This document shows positions 36,185-47,345 of a DNA stretch of 64,000 nucleotides, piece after piece. The stretch lies in NCBI GenBank assembly GCA_029721435.1, contig CM056576.1, positions 67,661,876 through 67,725,875 on the forward strand, in the 5' to 3' direction. The notes under the pieces were generated by a model, which saw only the letters and a program-made list of their open reading frames with translations, searched no databases and had not been told where the DNA came from. The translations under genes were made by a program, and so were the position numbers. The stretch is from Gymnothorax reevesii. Its lineage: Eukaryota > Chordata > Actinopteri > Anguilliformes > Muraenidae. Positions within the stretch are counted from its first letter, which is position 1. Every line of letters begins with the position of its first letter.

Positions 36185-36511
36185 CAACCCCAATTCTGAA
36201 ATAGCTGGGATGAAGTGTCTTTCAGGTCACATGAGCCAATATGTTATTTGCAATAGAACATGGATAACATTTCAGATGTTGAAACTGAGACATTTTACAA
36301 TTTTATCCACAAAATGAGCTTAATTCAAATTTTCTGGCTGCGACAGGTCTCAAAAAAGTTGGGACACAGGCAAAACAGGGCTGAAAAAGCAATTAATATA
36401 TAAGGGAATCCGCTGAAAGAACATTTGGCAAGTAATTAAGTTAACTGGCATCAGGTGTGTATTGGCTATAAAAGGGACGTCTTAGAGAGGCCGAGTCTCT
36501 CAGAAGTAAAG

Positions 36512-37972
36512 ATGGCCAGAGGCTCTCCAACTTGTGAAGGCTTGCGTAAAAAATTTGTGGAATACTTTAAAGAGAATGTTCCTCACCAGCAAATAGCAAA
36601 GGCTTCATCATTGACTGTGCATAACATCATGAAAAGATTCAGAGAAGTTGGAAAAATCTCTGTGTGTAAGGGACAAAGCCGAAGACTTTTACTAGATGCC
36701 CGTGATCTTCAGGCCCTCAGACGCCACTGCATCGCTCACCGGCATGATTCTGTCACTGACATTACTAAACAGGCCCAATACTTCAAGAAACCACTGTCTG
36801 TGAACACAATCCGCCAAGCCAGCCACAGATGCCACCTAAAACTCTATCATGCAAAAAGGAAGTCATTGTTGAGCATGATCCAGACGCACCGCCGTGTTCT
36901 GTGGGCCAAGGCTTCATTTAAAATGGACTGTAGCAAAGTAGCAAAGTGTCCTGTGGTCAGACGAGTCCAAATTTGACATTGTGGTTGAAAATCATGGGCG
37001 TCGTGTCTTCCGGGCTAAAGAGGAGAAAGACCACCCCTCCTGTTATTAGCGATCAGTTCAAAAGCCAGCATGTCTGATGGTATGGGGATGCATTTGTGCA
37101 TATGGTGTGGGACACTTGCATCTTTAAAAAAGTACCTTGAATGCTGAAAGGTATATAAAGGTTTTAGAGCAACATATGCTCCCCTCCAGATGACATCTAT
37201 TCCAGGGAATGCCTTGTGTACTTCAGCAGGACGATGCATAACCACGTACTGCAGTCATGGTTCTGGCTGTGTGTGTGGTTTTAAACTTTCTTTGTGGCTC
37301 ATATTTGGACAACATCTGTTTCTTTAACTATCAGATTCTTTCCCAGCTGTTTCGTCAGGCGTGGGTGGCGCCTTCTCCTAAGGTTATATAAGCTGGATGT
37401 CCGCCACACCTCCTTCGCTCGAGTGTCTGACTTTAGTTATCACTACAGCCAGAAGATATCTCTAGTTCGGGATTTTTGGTGAATTTCTTCACAGTATATT
37501 TGTGTTTCATTTCTTCAGGGAAGTTTCCTTTTACTCTCCCTATTTGCTTGTTTCTCTCTCGCTCTGCTTCCTGGTTCGTATTGTTGGGCGTTCGTTCTGT
37601 GTCTTCGTTTATATTTTTCCCTGTGGGTATTTTAAGTCCTGACTGGTCCTGTTTTCTCCTAGCCGCTGCTGTTGGCCTCCTGATTCCTTCTGCCATTACA
37701 GCTGCAGCTATTACAACAGCATGGCTTCGTAGTAGAAGAGTCTGTGTGCTGAACTGGCCGGCCTGCAGTCCTGATCTTTCACCAATTGAGAAAATTTGGC
37801 GCATAATTAAACGAAAAGTCCGTCAAAGGAGACCCGAAACTCTCCAGCAGCTGGAAGTCTGTATTAGACAAGAACGGGATCAAATTCCAATGGCTGAACT
37901 CAAGAAACTTGTCTCCTCAATGCCCAGATTCCTCCACTCTGTGTTAAAAAGAAGAGGGGATGCTACACCCAG
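36512..37972 (+). pseudogene. Tc1 transposase, interrupted
   Basis: Frame starts MARGSPTCEGLRKKFVEYFK (36512) with two helix-turn-helix-like regions (PHQQIAKASSLTVHNIMKRF; PLSVNTIRQASHRCHLK) and runs to 36976. The next part is frameshifted and decayed (lacks a clear first Asp). After the insertion, NWPACSPDLSPIEKIWRIIK carries the third catalytic Glu and continues to LKRRGDATPRG near 37978. The second catalytic Asp region (LQQDDA) is near 37225, just before the insertion. Confidence 0.8.
37254..37690. mobile_element. unidentified ~437-bp insertion in Tc1
   Basis: It separates ACTGCAG from GCTGCAGCTATTAC in the Tc1 coding sequence, with CTGCAG on both sides as a possible target duplication. 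It contains AGGTTATATAAGCTGG, a TATA-like promoter, and pyrimidine-rich downstream sequence, as in an LTR or a 5' UTR. No family recognised. Confidence 0.5.
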
Positions 37973-38129
37973 AGGCGTAAGTACCATATATGCAGGTAAT
38001 GCCATTGCATTACGGCCCTCGACCAATGAGGGCGGGGCACGCAGAGATCTTCTAGAAATGTCTTTTTTTCCCTTAAGCCACCATAATCACATTCATATGA
38101 TTACGGTACAACCGCGAGACTAGTTTAGT

Positions 38130-39345
38130 GTTATGATTCTGTTGTGCCTGACCATGTTTTCGTTATGACTCTGATTCCAAGCTATGTTTTTGATTTACTC
38201 CATGCCATGTTTTGTATTTTACCTGTCTTGCCATTGCCATGCATTGCACATTTTTTCCCCTGTCTGGTCATTTGTGATGTGACAGTTTTGATCCCCAGTA
38301 TTGCGTGCCACGTTTTCAGGTGATTTCATGGTTTCTGGAGTTTCAATTATTCCTTTCAGTCTCGTTTGCTTCCTCCACCTTGCTGTTCTATCTTTACTAT
38401 CAAATACTAACAGTTTATTATTTTTGATAAATTACTAACATTAACTACCATTGTTTATAGTACTAACTTACTAACAAGCACTAGGGATTGTATAGCTGCA
38501 CATTACTAATTGACTAACGAGCTCTCAGCACTCGCTCTGCTCTAGTCTCTGCCCCGTGCCTTCACTCTATTTATTTTGCTGTGCTTCAGCGGATTCTCCG
38601 CACCTTGTTAATCACTGTTCTGCCTCTCACTCTGAGCACTTTAGAACTCCCTAACTGGAGCCGTTGGTTTGTCATAGGCTGTCTGTGTAATCCCTGTCCG
38701 CGTTTTGGCTTTCGCCAATTTCATGTGGTTAGGAATTTCCTCTTGTTCATTCCTTTGTTAATTAGTCTGATCCAGCTCACCTGTTCCCTATTGTAGCATG
38801 TGACTTCCCGTATGTGTATTTAAGCAATCATTTCACTACCAGCTCTTGTCAGAACGTTTTCCTTGTTGTTTATGCCTTGCACTCTTCGTGTTATACTTCT
38901 GACTGGAACATCCTGGATTTTGATTTTTGCTGCGTCTGTGATATACCTGTTCCCGTGTAACGAACCTGCTTTGCCCGACCCTGAGTCTTGTATTTGCAGC
39001 CCTGTTTACAAGCTGGATTACGTCTACTGGATTTTGATTTTGGCTTTGTCTCTGATATACCTGTGCCCATGTAACAAACCTGCTTTACTTAACCCTGAGT
39101 TTTGTTTGCTGCCCTGTTTGCGAACTGGATTACGACTACTGGATTCTGATTTTGTATCGTAGACTCTGTACTATTGCCTACTGCCCTGCAGGGGTTTCCA
39201 CCCCAGAACTAATAAAGAACAAGTTTGCTGGATATTTTGGGACTCGCTTCTGGTTCCTGAACGCACCCTCAGTTGGTGGGTGCTTCTGTCTAAAAATCCT
39301 GGTCTACAAGGTATTAATTGCAGGGAGCTGGAGTGAGACTTATTT
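38130..39345 (+). repeat. LTR-like repeat, + copy
   Basis: Shares blocks with minus-strand sequence at 53015-53665 and 44195-44315: TTATAGTACTAACTTACTAA, CCCTATTGTAGCATGTGACT, GTCAGAACGTTT, CCTGAGT..TTTGT and AATAAAG.ACAAGTTT. The last looks like a polyadenylation signal near the 3' end (39211). Internal GATTACG..TACTGGATT segments are repeated at 39016 and 39128, about 112 bp apart. Solo LTR is the likeliest reading; no coding frame. Confidence 0.6.
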
Positions 39346-39364
39346 CATAGTGTCATATACTTAA

Positions 39365-39640
39365 TGTTGTTATCCCCCGGCATATAATGCGGGGGGATAT
39401 AGCGATCAGTGTGTCCGTCCATCCGTCCGTCCGTCTGTCTGTAATAAAATCGTTTCCGGACCAGAACTCGAAAACTATATCACTTACAAACACCAAATTT
39501 AGTATAGATCTTCTCCTTATGGTCTAGTTGTGCCTTTTGGGGGTTTTAGTCCGTCTGTCTGTCCACACAACCTGTAGGTTACACAACCTACAGCCGGGGG
39601 GATCTGCCATTGCCAGATGGCTCTTGTTCAAAACTAACAT
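39365..39640. repeat. dispersed repeat with (GTCC)n core
   Basis: TATCCCCCGGCATATAATGC and GCGGGGGGATATAGCG form a terminal hairpin-like pair, followed by (CCGT/GTCC)n at 39412-39440 and a second GTCCGTCTGTCTGTCC at 39550. Typical of a dispersed fish repeat; single copy here. Confidence 0.5.
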
Positions 39641-39649
39641 GGGATGATC

Positions 39650-40790
39650 TACATCCCTGCTCCGTCCTCCCCTCTCCTGGACCTGACCATCACCCTGGGG
39701 GATACCACCATCTACCCCTAGCGGAGTGAGAAGAACCTTGGGGTCCTGTTTGACGACAGGCTCTCCTCTGCTGTGAACATCGCTGCAGGGACTCAGACCT
39801 GCAGGTTCTTCCTCTACAACATCCGTAGAATCCGGCCCTTCCTCACCAGCTACTCAACGCAGCTCCTAGTCCAAGCATGATCCTCTCCTGCCTGGACTAC
39901 TGCAACTCCCTCCTCGCCGGCCTCCCAGCATCTGCCACCAGACCCCTGCGGCTCATCCAGAACGCTGCAGCTCGCCTGGTCCACAACCTCCCAAGACACT
40001 CCCACGTCACCACCCTGCTTACAAAGCTCCACTTGCTCCCTGTTGCTGCTCGCATCAAATTCAAGACTTTGGTGCTAGCCAATCAGGGAGTCAACAAAAC
40101 AGCTCCAGCCTACATCCAGAGACTGTTCAGACCTCACACCCCTGCCAGAGCACTCCGCTCTGCTACTTCTGGTCGCCTGGCTCCCCCCCCTCTCCGCTAC
40201 TCCCCTTCCCGCTCAAGGCTGCTGTCTGTCCTGGTACCTCGGTGGTGGAATGATCAACCTATCAAGGTCAGAACAGCAGAGTCCTTGAGCATCTTCAAGC
40301 GCCGCCTGAAAACCCACCTCTTCAGGCTCCACCTTTCCCCTACTCCACTGCCCTGAATCCTGTCCCTACATCCCTTGATTTGTTGCACTTAATTCCGTTT
40401 ACCTTACTTCCTGATTGTTGCCGCTTGATTTGGTTTCCCGTCATTTTGTTGCACCCTATTTTGTCAGTTTACTTGATTTTCCTGCCCCTTTGTTTCACTT
40501 GACCTGTTGCCCTTTTATTGCACTCATTTTATTTTATTGCCTTTTTCTTGCACTTGACTCTGCCCCTTTGTTGCACTTGCCTCTGCACTTGACCTTGTTG
40601 CCATTTTGTTCACTTGACCTTGACCTTTTGTTATTTGTTTAGATCTGTAACAATGGAACGTGTTCTGCCACTTACTGTTAGCATTTGTACTTGTTTCCTA
40701 GGAGCTCTGACCTTTTGCACTGTTCTTGTGCACTTTTGTATGTCGCTCTGGAGAAGAGCGTCTGCTAAGAACCTGTAATGTAATGTAATG
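39650..40790 (+). mobile_element. L2/CR1-type LINE, 5'-truncated
   Basis: Encodes only the end of the reverse transcriptase ORF and the 3' UTR, then ends in GTCGCTCTGGAGAAGAGCGT CTGCTAAGA-type sequence and (TGTAA)n short repeats (40776-40790), the known 3' tail of fish L2 elements. 5' truncation is the usual outcome of LINE insertion. Confidence 0.85.
39653..40356 (+). pseudogene. L2-type reverse transcriptase C-terminus
   Basis: From 39877: ILSCLDYCNSLLAGLPASA, LIQNAAARLVHNLPRHSHVT, LLPVAARIKFKTLVLANQGV, RWWNDQPIKVRTAESLSIFK, the highly conserved post-RT region of L2/CR1 LINEs. Upstream part (39653-39876) continues the same protein in another frame (LGVLFDDRLSSAVNI), so a one-base loss lies near 39875; an in-frame TAG is at 39718-39720. 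The stop at 40354-40356 is the natural end. Confidence 0.88.
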
Positions 40791-42107
40791 GGCACAAAAT
40801 ATGTTTTACACATTCAAGGATATAGTTTATGGACTCATTCCACTATGTTAAATTTCAAAAAAAGTTTAAATAATGATTGAAAGGCAATCAAATTTGTACA
40901 TTGTGTGCCCATGTGGAATCATGGGTTATTGTAATTATGGGCATGCGCAATACTGCTGCAAAGCAAAAGCTAAACAGAAGTATTAGCGAACAAAGTGTCG
41001 AGCGTTTGAGTGAAAAAGAATGGAGTACAAACTCAAAAGCGGACATCTGTAGTGAAATCTGTGTTATTGTGCGCTGACAGGGCCAGGAGAGATGATCTTG
41101 AATAGGGGCCCAGAACTGACGAGTTACGCCACAGGCTACACCAGAAATCTGGCTGTGCCAGATTTAAAAAAAGAAAATATTTAAACACGCGGTTGAACAA
41201 ATCAGATATGGGCCTCAAAATCTGATCTGGGCAACAAGACTTTCAGTGTAAATCCAGCCATATTGACTTGAGATACCTATCATTTCAGGTAATAGATTTT
41301 GTGAAACAATAATACTGCTTATTACCAATGAATAGATCAACATCATTACACATATTACACATGGTACAATTGATTGTGTGACAAAATATTTAGTTTTCTC
41401 CACACTATTGTATTACATTGCACTGTCAGTAAGTTTGTAGGGTATATTCTGACCAATGCAGACAGGGAACATCCCACAAAAGCAGCACTTTGATGTCTGA
41501 CCCAGCCATCCTTTTATCACAATTTGGCCATAGTTGCTCACATGCTTGCACTTGCCTATTTTTCCCAATTCCAACACATCAACTTCGAGGACAAAATATT
41601 CTCTTGCTGCCTAATATATCCCATCCATTGACAGGCACCATTGTAGTGAAATAATCAATTTCATAATAATCTCTTCATCTGTCATAATGTCGTGGCTGAC
41701 TGGTGTATGCGGGTATATTACAATACAGGTGTCAATGTATTTAGGTTATATGTGTGTATACACATATTTATAGGATTTGTGCGTGTGTGTGTATATGTGT
41801 GTCAACAACTTCATGTTGAAGTTATCGTATGCTTTAATGTTTTTAATGCAACCTCATAGACGATTAGCCAATGAAGAAAAGAGATCCAAAAAACAATCTA
41901 ATAAATACATAATTCTCAAAGAAAAATGATTAAATATTGTTACATATCATCGCTGCATTGAATTGACCATAAAGGTTGACTTCTAACCTAAAATCTACGC
42001 AAATTTCATCGGCAGTTATAACCATTAAATCATACTCTGTGAACAAATACTATGTTATCATTGCACTTGTGTATGAGTTTGTGTATCTGTTTATATTGGA
42101 TTTGCAG
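40791..42107. other. probable eva1a upstream intron or 5' flank
   Basis: No coding exon recognised. GTGT/TATA-type short repeats at 41750-41805. The stretch leads to a pyrimidine-poor but usable acceptor TTTGCAG at 42101-42107. Confidence 0.4.
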
Positions 42108-42191
42108 GTTAGAAGAGGGGATGTGATTCTTGCTTGCACTCCCTTGAAGATAACCCCTTTTACGGAACCCATATATGATGACCCTCTCCAG

Positions 42192-42273
42192 ATGACCTTC
42201 AGAGATGCTCAACCGATGAATCTGGAGATGGCTCTGATCAGCAATGCTTTGGCAGCCTACAGCTTCATAACAG
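42192..42273 (+). CDS. eva1a: Eva-1 homolog A (FAM176A), first coding exon
   Basis: Eva1a is a single-pass membrane protein of the ER/lysosome system that promotes autophagy and apoptosis in vertebrates. This exon encodes the first 27 residues (MTFRDAQP..MNLEMALISNALAAYSFIT) and one base of codon 28. MALxSNxLAAYSF is the family's N-terminal signature. The start at 42192 gives a 154-residue protein, close to the usual ~152; an in-frame ATG at 42216 is an alternative. The exon probably begins at 42108 after TTTGCAG; 42108-42191 is open in frame but assigned to 5' UTR. Donor: ACAG|GTATTT at 42274. Joined to 63031-63413 in phase 1 (G + AG = Glu). Confidence 0.9.
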
Positions 42274-42829
42274 GTATTTACTGATGAGCGGTGGAAGAAA
42301 GCTCTTAAGTACCCAAGTACCTGGCTCCAATCAAAGCTCAGGAATGGGATATAGTATGGAAGAGTGGTGTACTGTCAGATGTTAAGAGAACCTTCAGTAA
42401 CCTCACCTTTTACAGCATGATTTATGTCAAGCTATTCTATTTCATTTTAGATTTTACTTACTGAAAAAGCAAGACCATTAAATAGAATAGAATATGAAGA
42501 AATAAACTGAATGCTTTTGTTTGTCAGAAACTTTGTAAACTGTGCTGCTGCCCGTCTTGGCTAGGACACTCCTGGAGAACAGATTTTTAATCTCTTTTTT
42601 AATGAGTTTATCCTGGTTAAATTAAGGTTTAATAAAAATAAAATAAAATAAAAAATTTATGAGGCATAGATTACATTTACTGTGACAAATGAACCCATGT
42701 GTGAATTTTTATTGATCCTCTTCCATCCAGCAACCTGCAAGTCTATAAGATGTATTGTTTCTTTTAATTGGTGTGGCATTTTGTGTGCGTTGTTATATTA
42801 CAGTTCAGGAATCGAGAGTGGAGGCAGAT

Positions 42830-43905
42830 CACAATCCAATTGGGGGGGGGTCGCCAGAACCAAACTGTCCCACAGCAGTCACTTGAGGAGAACTTGGGTC
42901 CAATCTTGATAAACGCAGAACGACTGGGAGCTTGTTCCTAACAAACTAGACAGAAGAAGAGACTAGGAAGGTTTGACAAGAGCGTGGTCCCAATCATCGA
43001 CCCTGATCAGGCTTGGGAGCTTGTTTTTATTAAACTGGACATAGGAACAGACTGGGAAAGGTAATCAAAAGCACGGTCTCGATCCTGGACCTAGTCCTAT
43101 TGAACTGGACAGAGGAACTGACTTGAGCTGGATAATTATTATTTGAGTTAACTGAGTAAGGAGGCAAGTTTTTGAGAAGTGCTGTCATTTAAGACTACCT
43201 TATGCTTGATAAAGACGAAAAGCTAGGAAAACTAACTGCTTAAAGATTCTATTACACGTAGTAAAGAAAAAAATGACGAAGAGTACCGACCAGTTTGAAC
43301 CACTAATAGCAAATTGCAATTCAGCAATTTGCAACTCCGAGCAGGGGTTATAATACATCACATAGTAATGAGGAAATGACACTGAAATGAGACACAATTG
43401 AGGAGGGGCAAATGCGCATGATGCAAACCAATGAAAGGCGGCATACTGTAATAGACACGCAAGTTGCTGAACAGAAAGGGAAACAAAAGGCATTCACACA
43501 AGGGTTGTGACAGTGCCTCCCCCCATAGGTAATGCATTTGTGTGCCCCACTCCTGTGTGTTCCTGTTGTGTATATGACCTTAGTCTCGCAGGGTCGCTGG
43601 ACTGTCATTGCTATATACCCTTAAGCAACCAGTCAGTTTCCTTTATCGTGGTTTCAGAGTATATCGTCTTCTGAAATTATTGTAATCATTTACGATAGTA
43701 AAATACGGAAGTACTCTTCTGAGCTTTACAAAGAGGAACAAGCTCCCAAGCCTTTTCCCTAGTTTCCAGGATTGGGACTGCATTCCTGTTAACCTGCCTC
43801 TTCAGTTTGTTCTTCTATCCAGTTTATTAGGAACACCTCCCTAGCATCTAGCAGTCTCCAGGATTCAGAGTGCGTTCCTGCTTAACTCTTCTAACTTGCC
43901 ATCTG
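42830..43905. repeat. foldback repeat with ~89-bp tandem subunits in the arm
   Basis: The left arm has units starting GGTCCAAT (42897), GGTCCCAAT (42986) and GGTCTCGAT (43075), 89 bp apart, each with GGGAGCTTGTT..AAACTGGACA-type sequence. The right arm (43730-43905) carries the same motif inverted (AACAAGCTCCCAAGCC, CCAGTTTATTAGGAAC). No coding content between the arms was recognised. Confidence 0.7.
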
Positions 43906-44194
43906 AGAGTTTCGCTGTGATAAGGGTAATCACCATTCGGCTTCAGCCCCAGGATGCCACTGGCCAGGTGCGGGCATGCTCCATACCAGAGCTCGTTAAA
44001 GGAGGAGACAGCACCTCGGCAAAGTATATTTCAGTGGGAAGTAGAATTCTTGAAGAGAGGTGAAGTCCCATTGCCTACGTTTATATAATTGATATGGCAT
44101 TGTAAATCCAAAACGTTCGCTGCTAACTTTGCAGAATTTATTTTTGCCGTCCTTGGGATTGTCACACAGCTGTGCAACCTTTCAGCGCCCTTTA

Positions 44195-44311
44195 GCCGTG
44201 ACAGCATTGTGAGGTAACGCTCAGGAACCAGACCCAAGAACCAAGTAATCCAAAAAACTTGTGCTTTATTAGGAATGGGAGTGAACCCTCGCAGAGCAGA
44301 GGCTACAGTAC
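44195..44311 (-). repeat. LTR-like repeat, - copy, part split off by gypsy insertion
   Basis: Reverse complement shares AATAAAGCACAAGTTT, GGTTCTTGGGTCTGGTTCCT and CTGAGCGTTACC with the 3' end of 38130-39345. Continues at 53015-53665 on the other side of the gypsy element. Confidence 0.6.
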
Positions 44312-44315
44312 AAAG

Positions 44316-45569
44316 TGTAGCGTCCATACCAGTCCAGCTACATAATTACTATAAAAAAACTATATATATTTCCATCATTGTGTTTTGACGTTTTTTCTTT
44401 CCTCTTTATAAAAAATGATTTCAATCAGAATAATAAAAAATAATGAAATTTATTATGGAAATGGGGTTGGCGTAAACCTATAAGTAGATGGCAGGTATGG
44501 AAAGGGGGCGTCTCTGTCTTACGGGAAATGCGTAGTGCGAGATGTGAGAGGGGAGCGAATGAGTTGCGTGGCGCGAAAATTCAAAAAAACAGTATACCTG
44601 ACGAAAAAAAAAACTGGGAGTTAATAGAAAAAAAAAAAAAATAATAGTAACATAATACTACCATGAGGAATATCAGGTGAAGACAACAGAAAAACCTCTG
44701 ATCTACTGGAATCAGTCGGGGAAAGATTTTTTTTTTCAACGCCTGAAAGATTCCAATATTTGCCACCAAAAGAAGGAATACTTCTGCCTTGGGGATACGG
44801 ACCGGTCGGCTACACTCTTCACAGTGGAGAAATTTAAGTATATTTTTCCCCCAGACTGAATGAATGAGGACTGCGATAAGGTCTGTACAAGTCAAGAATC
44901 GATTTCAATCGAGCCTTTCGCACTTGCTTCCCTACTCCATACATCCCCGAAATATTTGCGTCAGCACCTAGGTTAAATGTAAATTTAAAATATTTCTTAA
45001 ATGCTCTTCCCCCGCCTTAATTCGTTATATTTCGTTTCATTATTTTATTTTCTTCTCATTGCATTCTTGACTATGGATGTGTAAGCATCGGGGGGGTGTT
45101 AATCGATTTGTTTTTGTTTAATCGCCGTGACATCAGTGTTTGGCCGACATTGTCGCGTCTTTATGTTTGAACTTGAGACCAGAAAAAAAAATTAGGAAGG
45201 TACCTTGAATTTGCGATTTGCATTAAGATTTGTGTTTTGTGTTCTTGTTATCGGTCCTTGCATTCCGCTGATACAAAAAAAACACGCAGTTTAAATGCAT
45301 ACTTTTTTTTGTCTTCGTTTTTTTCTATTATTTTTTTATTTTTGAACGCATTCTGTGTTGTTGTCGTTGCTAAATTGATGCTTCTTCCTCAAAAAATATA
45401 TGGATTTATGCCAAATGAAAAAAAAACAAAGTGATTGCTTGTTTGCTGGATTCTATACTTATTCCTGCTGTGGCGTGGATAACGGAATTCTTTAGTTGGC
45501 AGTTGACGGCTGCCTGGCGCCCGAGCAATATATATTTTTTATGAGTCTCCTCGTTTTATCTGCGCTACA
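44316..45569 (+). repeat. 5' LTR of the Ty3/gypsy element
   Basis: Starts TGTAGCGTCC and ends CTGCGCTACA (TG...CA). 1254 bp. Reading frames inside it (both strands) are shadows. CCTATAAGTAGATGG near 44479 is a possible TATA region, unproven. Confidence 0.95.
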
Positions 45570-45572
45570 GAT

Positions 45573-45590
45573 TGGCGCCCGAACAGGGAC
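45573..45590 (+). promoter_or_regulatory. primer binding site, tRNA-Lys type
   Basis: TGGCGCCCGAACAGGGAC, 18 bases, three bases after the LTR. It is complementary to the 3' end of tRNA-Lys, the primer site also used by lentiviruses and some Ty3/gypsy clades. Confidence 0.95.
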
Positions 45591-45816
45591 TTGAACATTA
45601 AGGAACCTGGACTTAAATTTACAGCAATATTGAACCGGACCTGCACTGGACCTGATCTGCACCAGCCAAAACTATATGCTGTAGGCAACTGAACTGAACT
45701 ATGAATTGTGTTTATATGTCGATATTTCCCTTATGTCATTAAGTGTGTGTTGGTCAAATGCACTTCTTGTTGTTTGATGTTGTACCCTCAGTTTACCCTG
45801 ACTTTTTTTACATGTA

Positions 45817-46271
45817 ATGATGGCAAGTCCTAGGAATATTCATGCTACTCATTCTGCTACATTACTGGAGCACGGTCCTCCAGATATTTCAACTCCTCTC
45901 AATATACGTACCGCTCCCATATTAAACCCACTTCCTACTCCTGCTAACATTGCCCATAATGGTTCACTGTTAAGACATACTGGGTCAGAAACACCAGCAC
46001 CCTTTTCCCCTGCAAACCCTTCACTAACTGGGGCAGCATCTCCAACCAGAGCTCAACAAGAGTTTTGCGCACAGGCTCAGAGCTTTTCCCACTCTGAAAT
46101 GGAGTTGACTACCCTACCATCTTTTGTTTCTGAGGCACAATGTGAACTGCCTGCTGTACTCCCCACACCTGGCAGAGAGTTTGGGAAACTTGCACTGCAA
46201 ACTAAGGACAGTTGGACTAAACAGTGTGAGGAGATCAGGAATAACTTGGTAGACTTAACTAGACAAACGAC
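45817..46271 (+). pseudogene. gag: gypsy gag, N-terminal part
   Basis: Starts MMASPRNIHATHSATLLEHG after a 247-bp leader. Ser/Thr/Pro-rich and probably disordered, then a charged stretch ending at the MITE boundary. The apparent continuation to 46341 is MITE sequence. Discounting the MITE and its 8-bp duplication (764 bp) the frame is the same as that of 47036-47300, so this is the beginning of one long Gag frame. Confidence 0.75.
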
Positions 46272-47027
46272 CAGTAGCGGCTCTAGACCCGGGAATGGCG
46301 GGGCGCAGACACGTCCCTTTATGACAATTAGTCCTGGGTAGTTCGCAATCATTTTCCCTCACTGACGCGTTTTCCAATTATCGTACTTGGCAACTTAAGA
46401 CACGGTCTCTCCAAATGTGATCAAACGGCGATGAAATCATGGGCAAAATTCAGTACAGAAAAAAAATTTACTTATTAATAGGACAGTGCTTCGCGTTGAT
46501 TGATCAGGTCCGTGTTCCAGTTAAATATCGCCTTTCACTCTCGGTATTGTGTGGGTTGATAAAAAAGTGGCACTTGGCAGTTAAATAGGCAGCGTGCTGC
46601 TCAAGCTGTTTGCGTGAGAGTCGTCAGGTATGCAAGTTTGACTATCGTTGATTTAAATACAGCAAATAAGCGTCCAGATGAATGATTGTCTTCTTACGTA
46701 ATCGGGGAGAACAAGCAGCAGCTGTTAACTGCGGAGTGCTCTCGGAGCGAACCTTCGGTTACTCATGAAAATGACTGAGAACAGGTTAGGACTAACGACT
46801 GTTTTAAACAGATGTTTTGTCACAATTCTCAGTTCAGGTTCCGCCACTGAGCTGAATTTCGCCCATGATTTCATCGCTGTTCGATCACATTTGGAGAGAC
46901 CGTGTCTTAAGTTGCCAAGTACGATAATTGGAAAACGCGTCAGTAAATGATTGCGAACTACCCAGGACTAATTGTCATAAAGGGACGTGAGTGCGCCCCG
47001 CCATTCCCGGGTCTAGAGCCGCTACTG
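46272..47027. mobile_element. hAT-type MITE inside gypsy gag
   Basis: Ends CAGTAGCGGCTCTAGACCCG and its inverse, with a perfect 8-bp duplication CAAACGAC (46264-46271, 47028-47035). Terminal inverted repeats are about 180 bp (46272-46450 against 46850-47027) and almost identical, indicating youth. Central part shares ~165 bp with 10027-10190. No transposase. Confidence 0.95.
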
Positions 47028-47035
47028 CAAACGAC

Positions 47036-47300
47036 ACGCAACAGACAGCATTTGGAGGCAAGGTTGAAAGGGTTTATTGAAAAAACAGAACAAAATTTCG
47101 GTACTCTTAACAAAGCTGTCTCTGAAAACAGAGATAAAATAGATCATGACTTGGGCAACATGATAAAGGGCATTAAGACAATGTTTACTGAAGAATCAAA
47201 TAATCAAGTTGTCGCTCAGAATGCTCAAGTCCGCTTTATGGTGGAGCAACTTCAGCAAGAAATCCAGCAGGACATGCGGGCCCATCAACATACATTTTAA
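47036..47300 (+). pseudogene. gag: gypsy gag, central coiled-coil part
   Basis: Heptad-rich, Gln/Glu/Lys-rich (EARLKGFIEKTEQNFG, NKAVSENRDKIDHDLG, VRFMVEQLQQEIQQD), consistent with a coiled-coil Gag multimerisation region. Ends in a TAA (47298-47300) in the same frame as the downstream gag-pol frame, so this is a nonsense lesion within one ancestral frame. Confidence 0.75.
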
Positions 47301-47345
47301 GCTTCTCATGTTCAGCTGTCGACAAAAATAGATCATTGTGTTAAT

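Larger units (their letters stand above)
36185..37972 (+). mobile_element. Tc1-like element, 3' truncated, with insertion
   Basis: Left end CAACCCCAATTCTGAAATAG at TA (36183-36184), same family as 23055-23955. Transposase sequence is colinear until 37253, interrupted by a ~437-bp segment, and resumes at about 37690. The right inverted repeat is missing after GATGCTACACCC. Confidence 0.8.

Noticed and set aside
44581..44895. 104-codon frame in the 5' LTR, repeated at 52065-52340
   Set aside because: Duplicated only because LTRs are duplicated; the poly-A/T run forms much of it. No domain.
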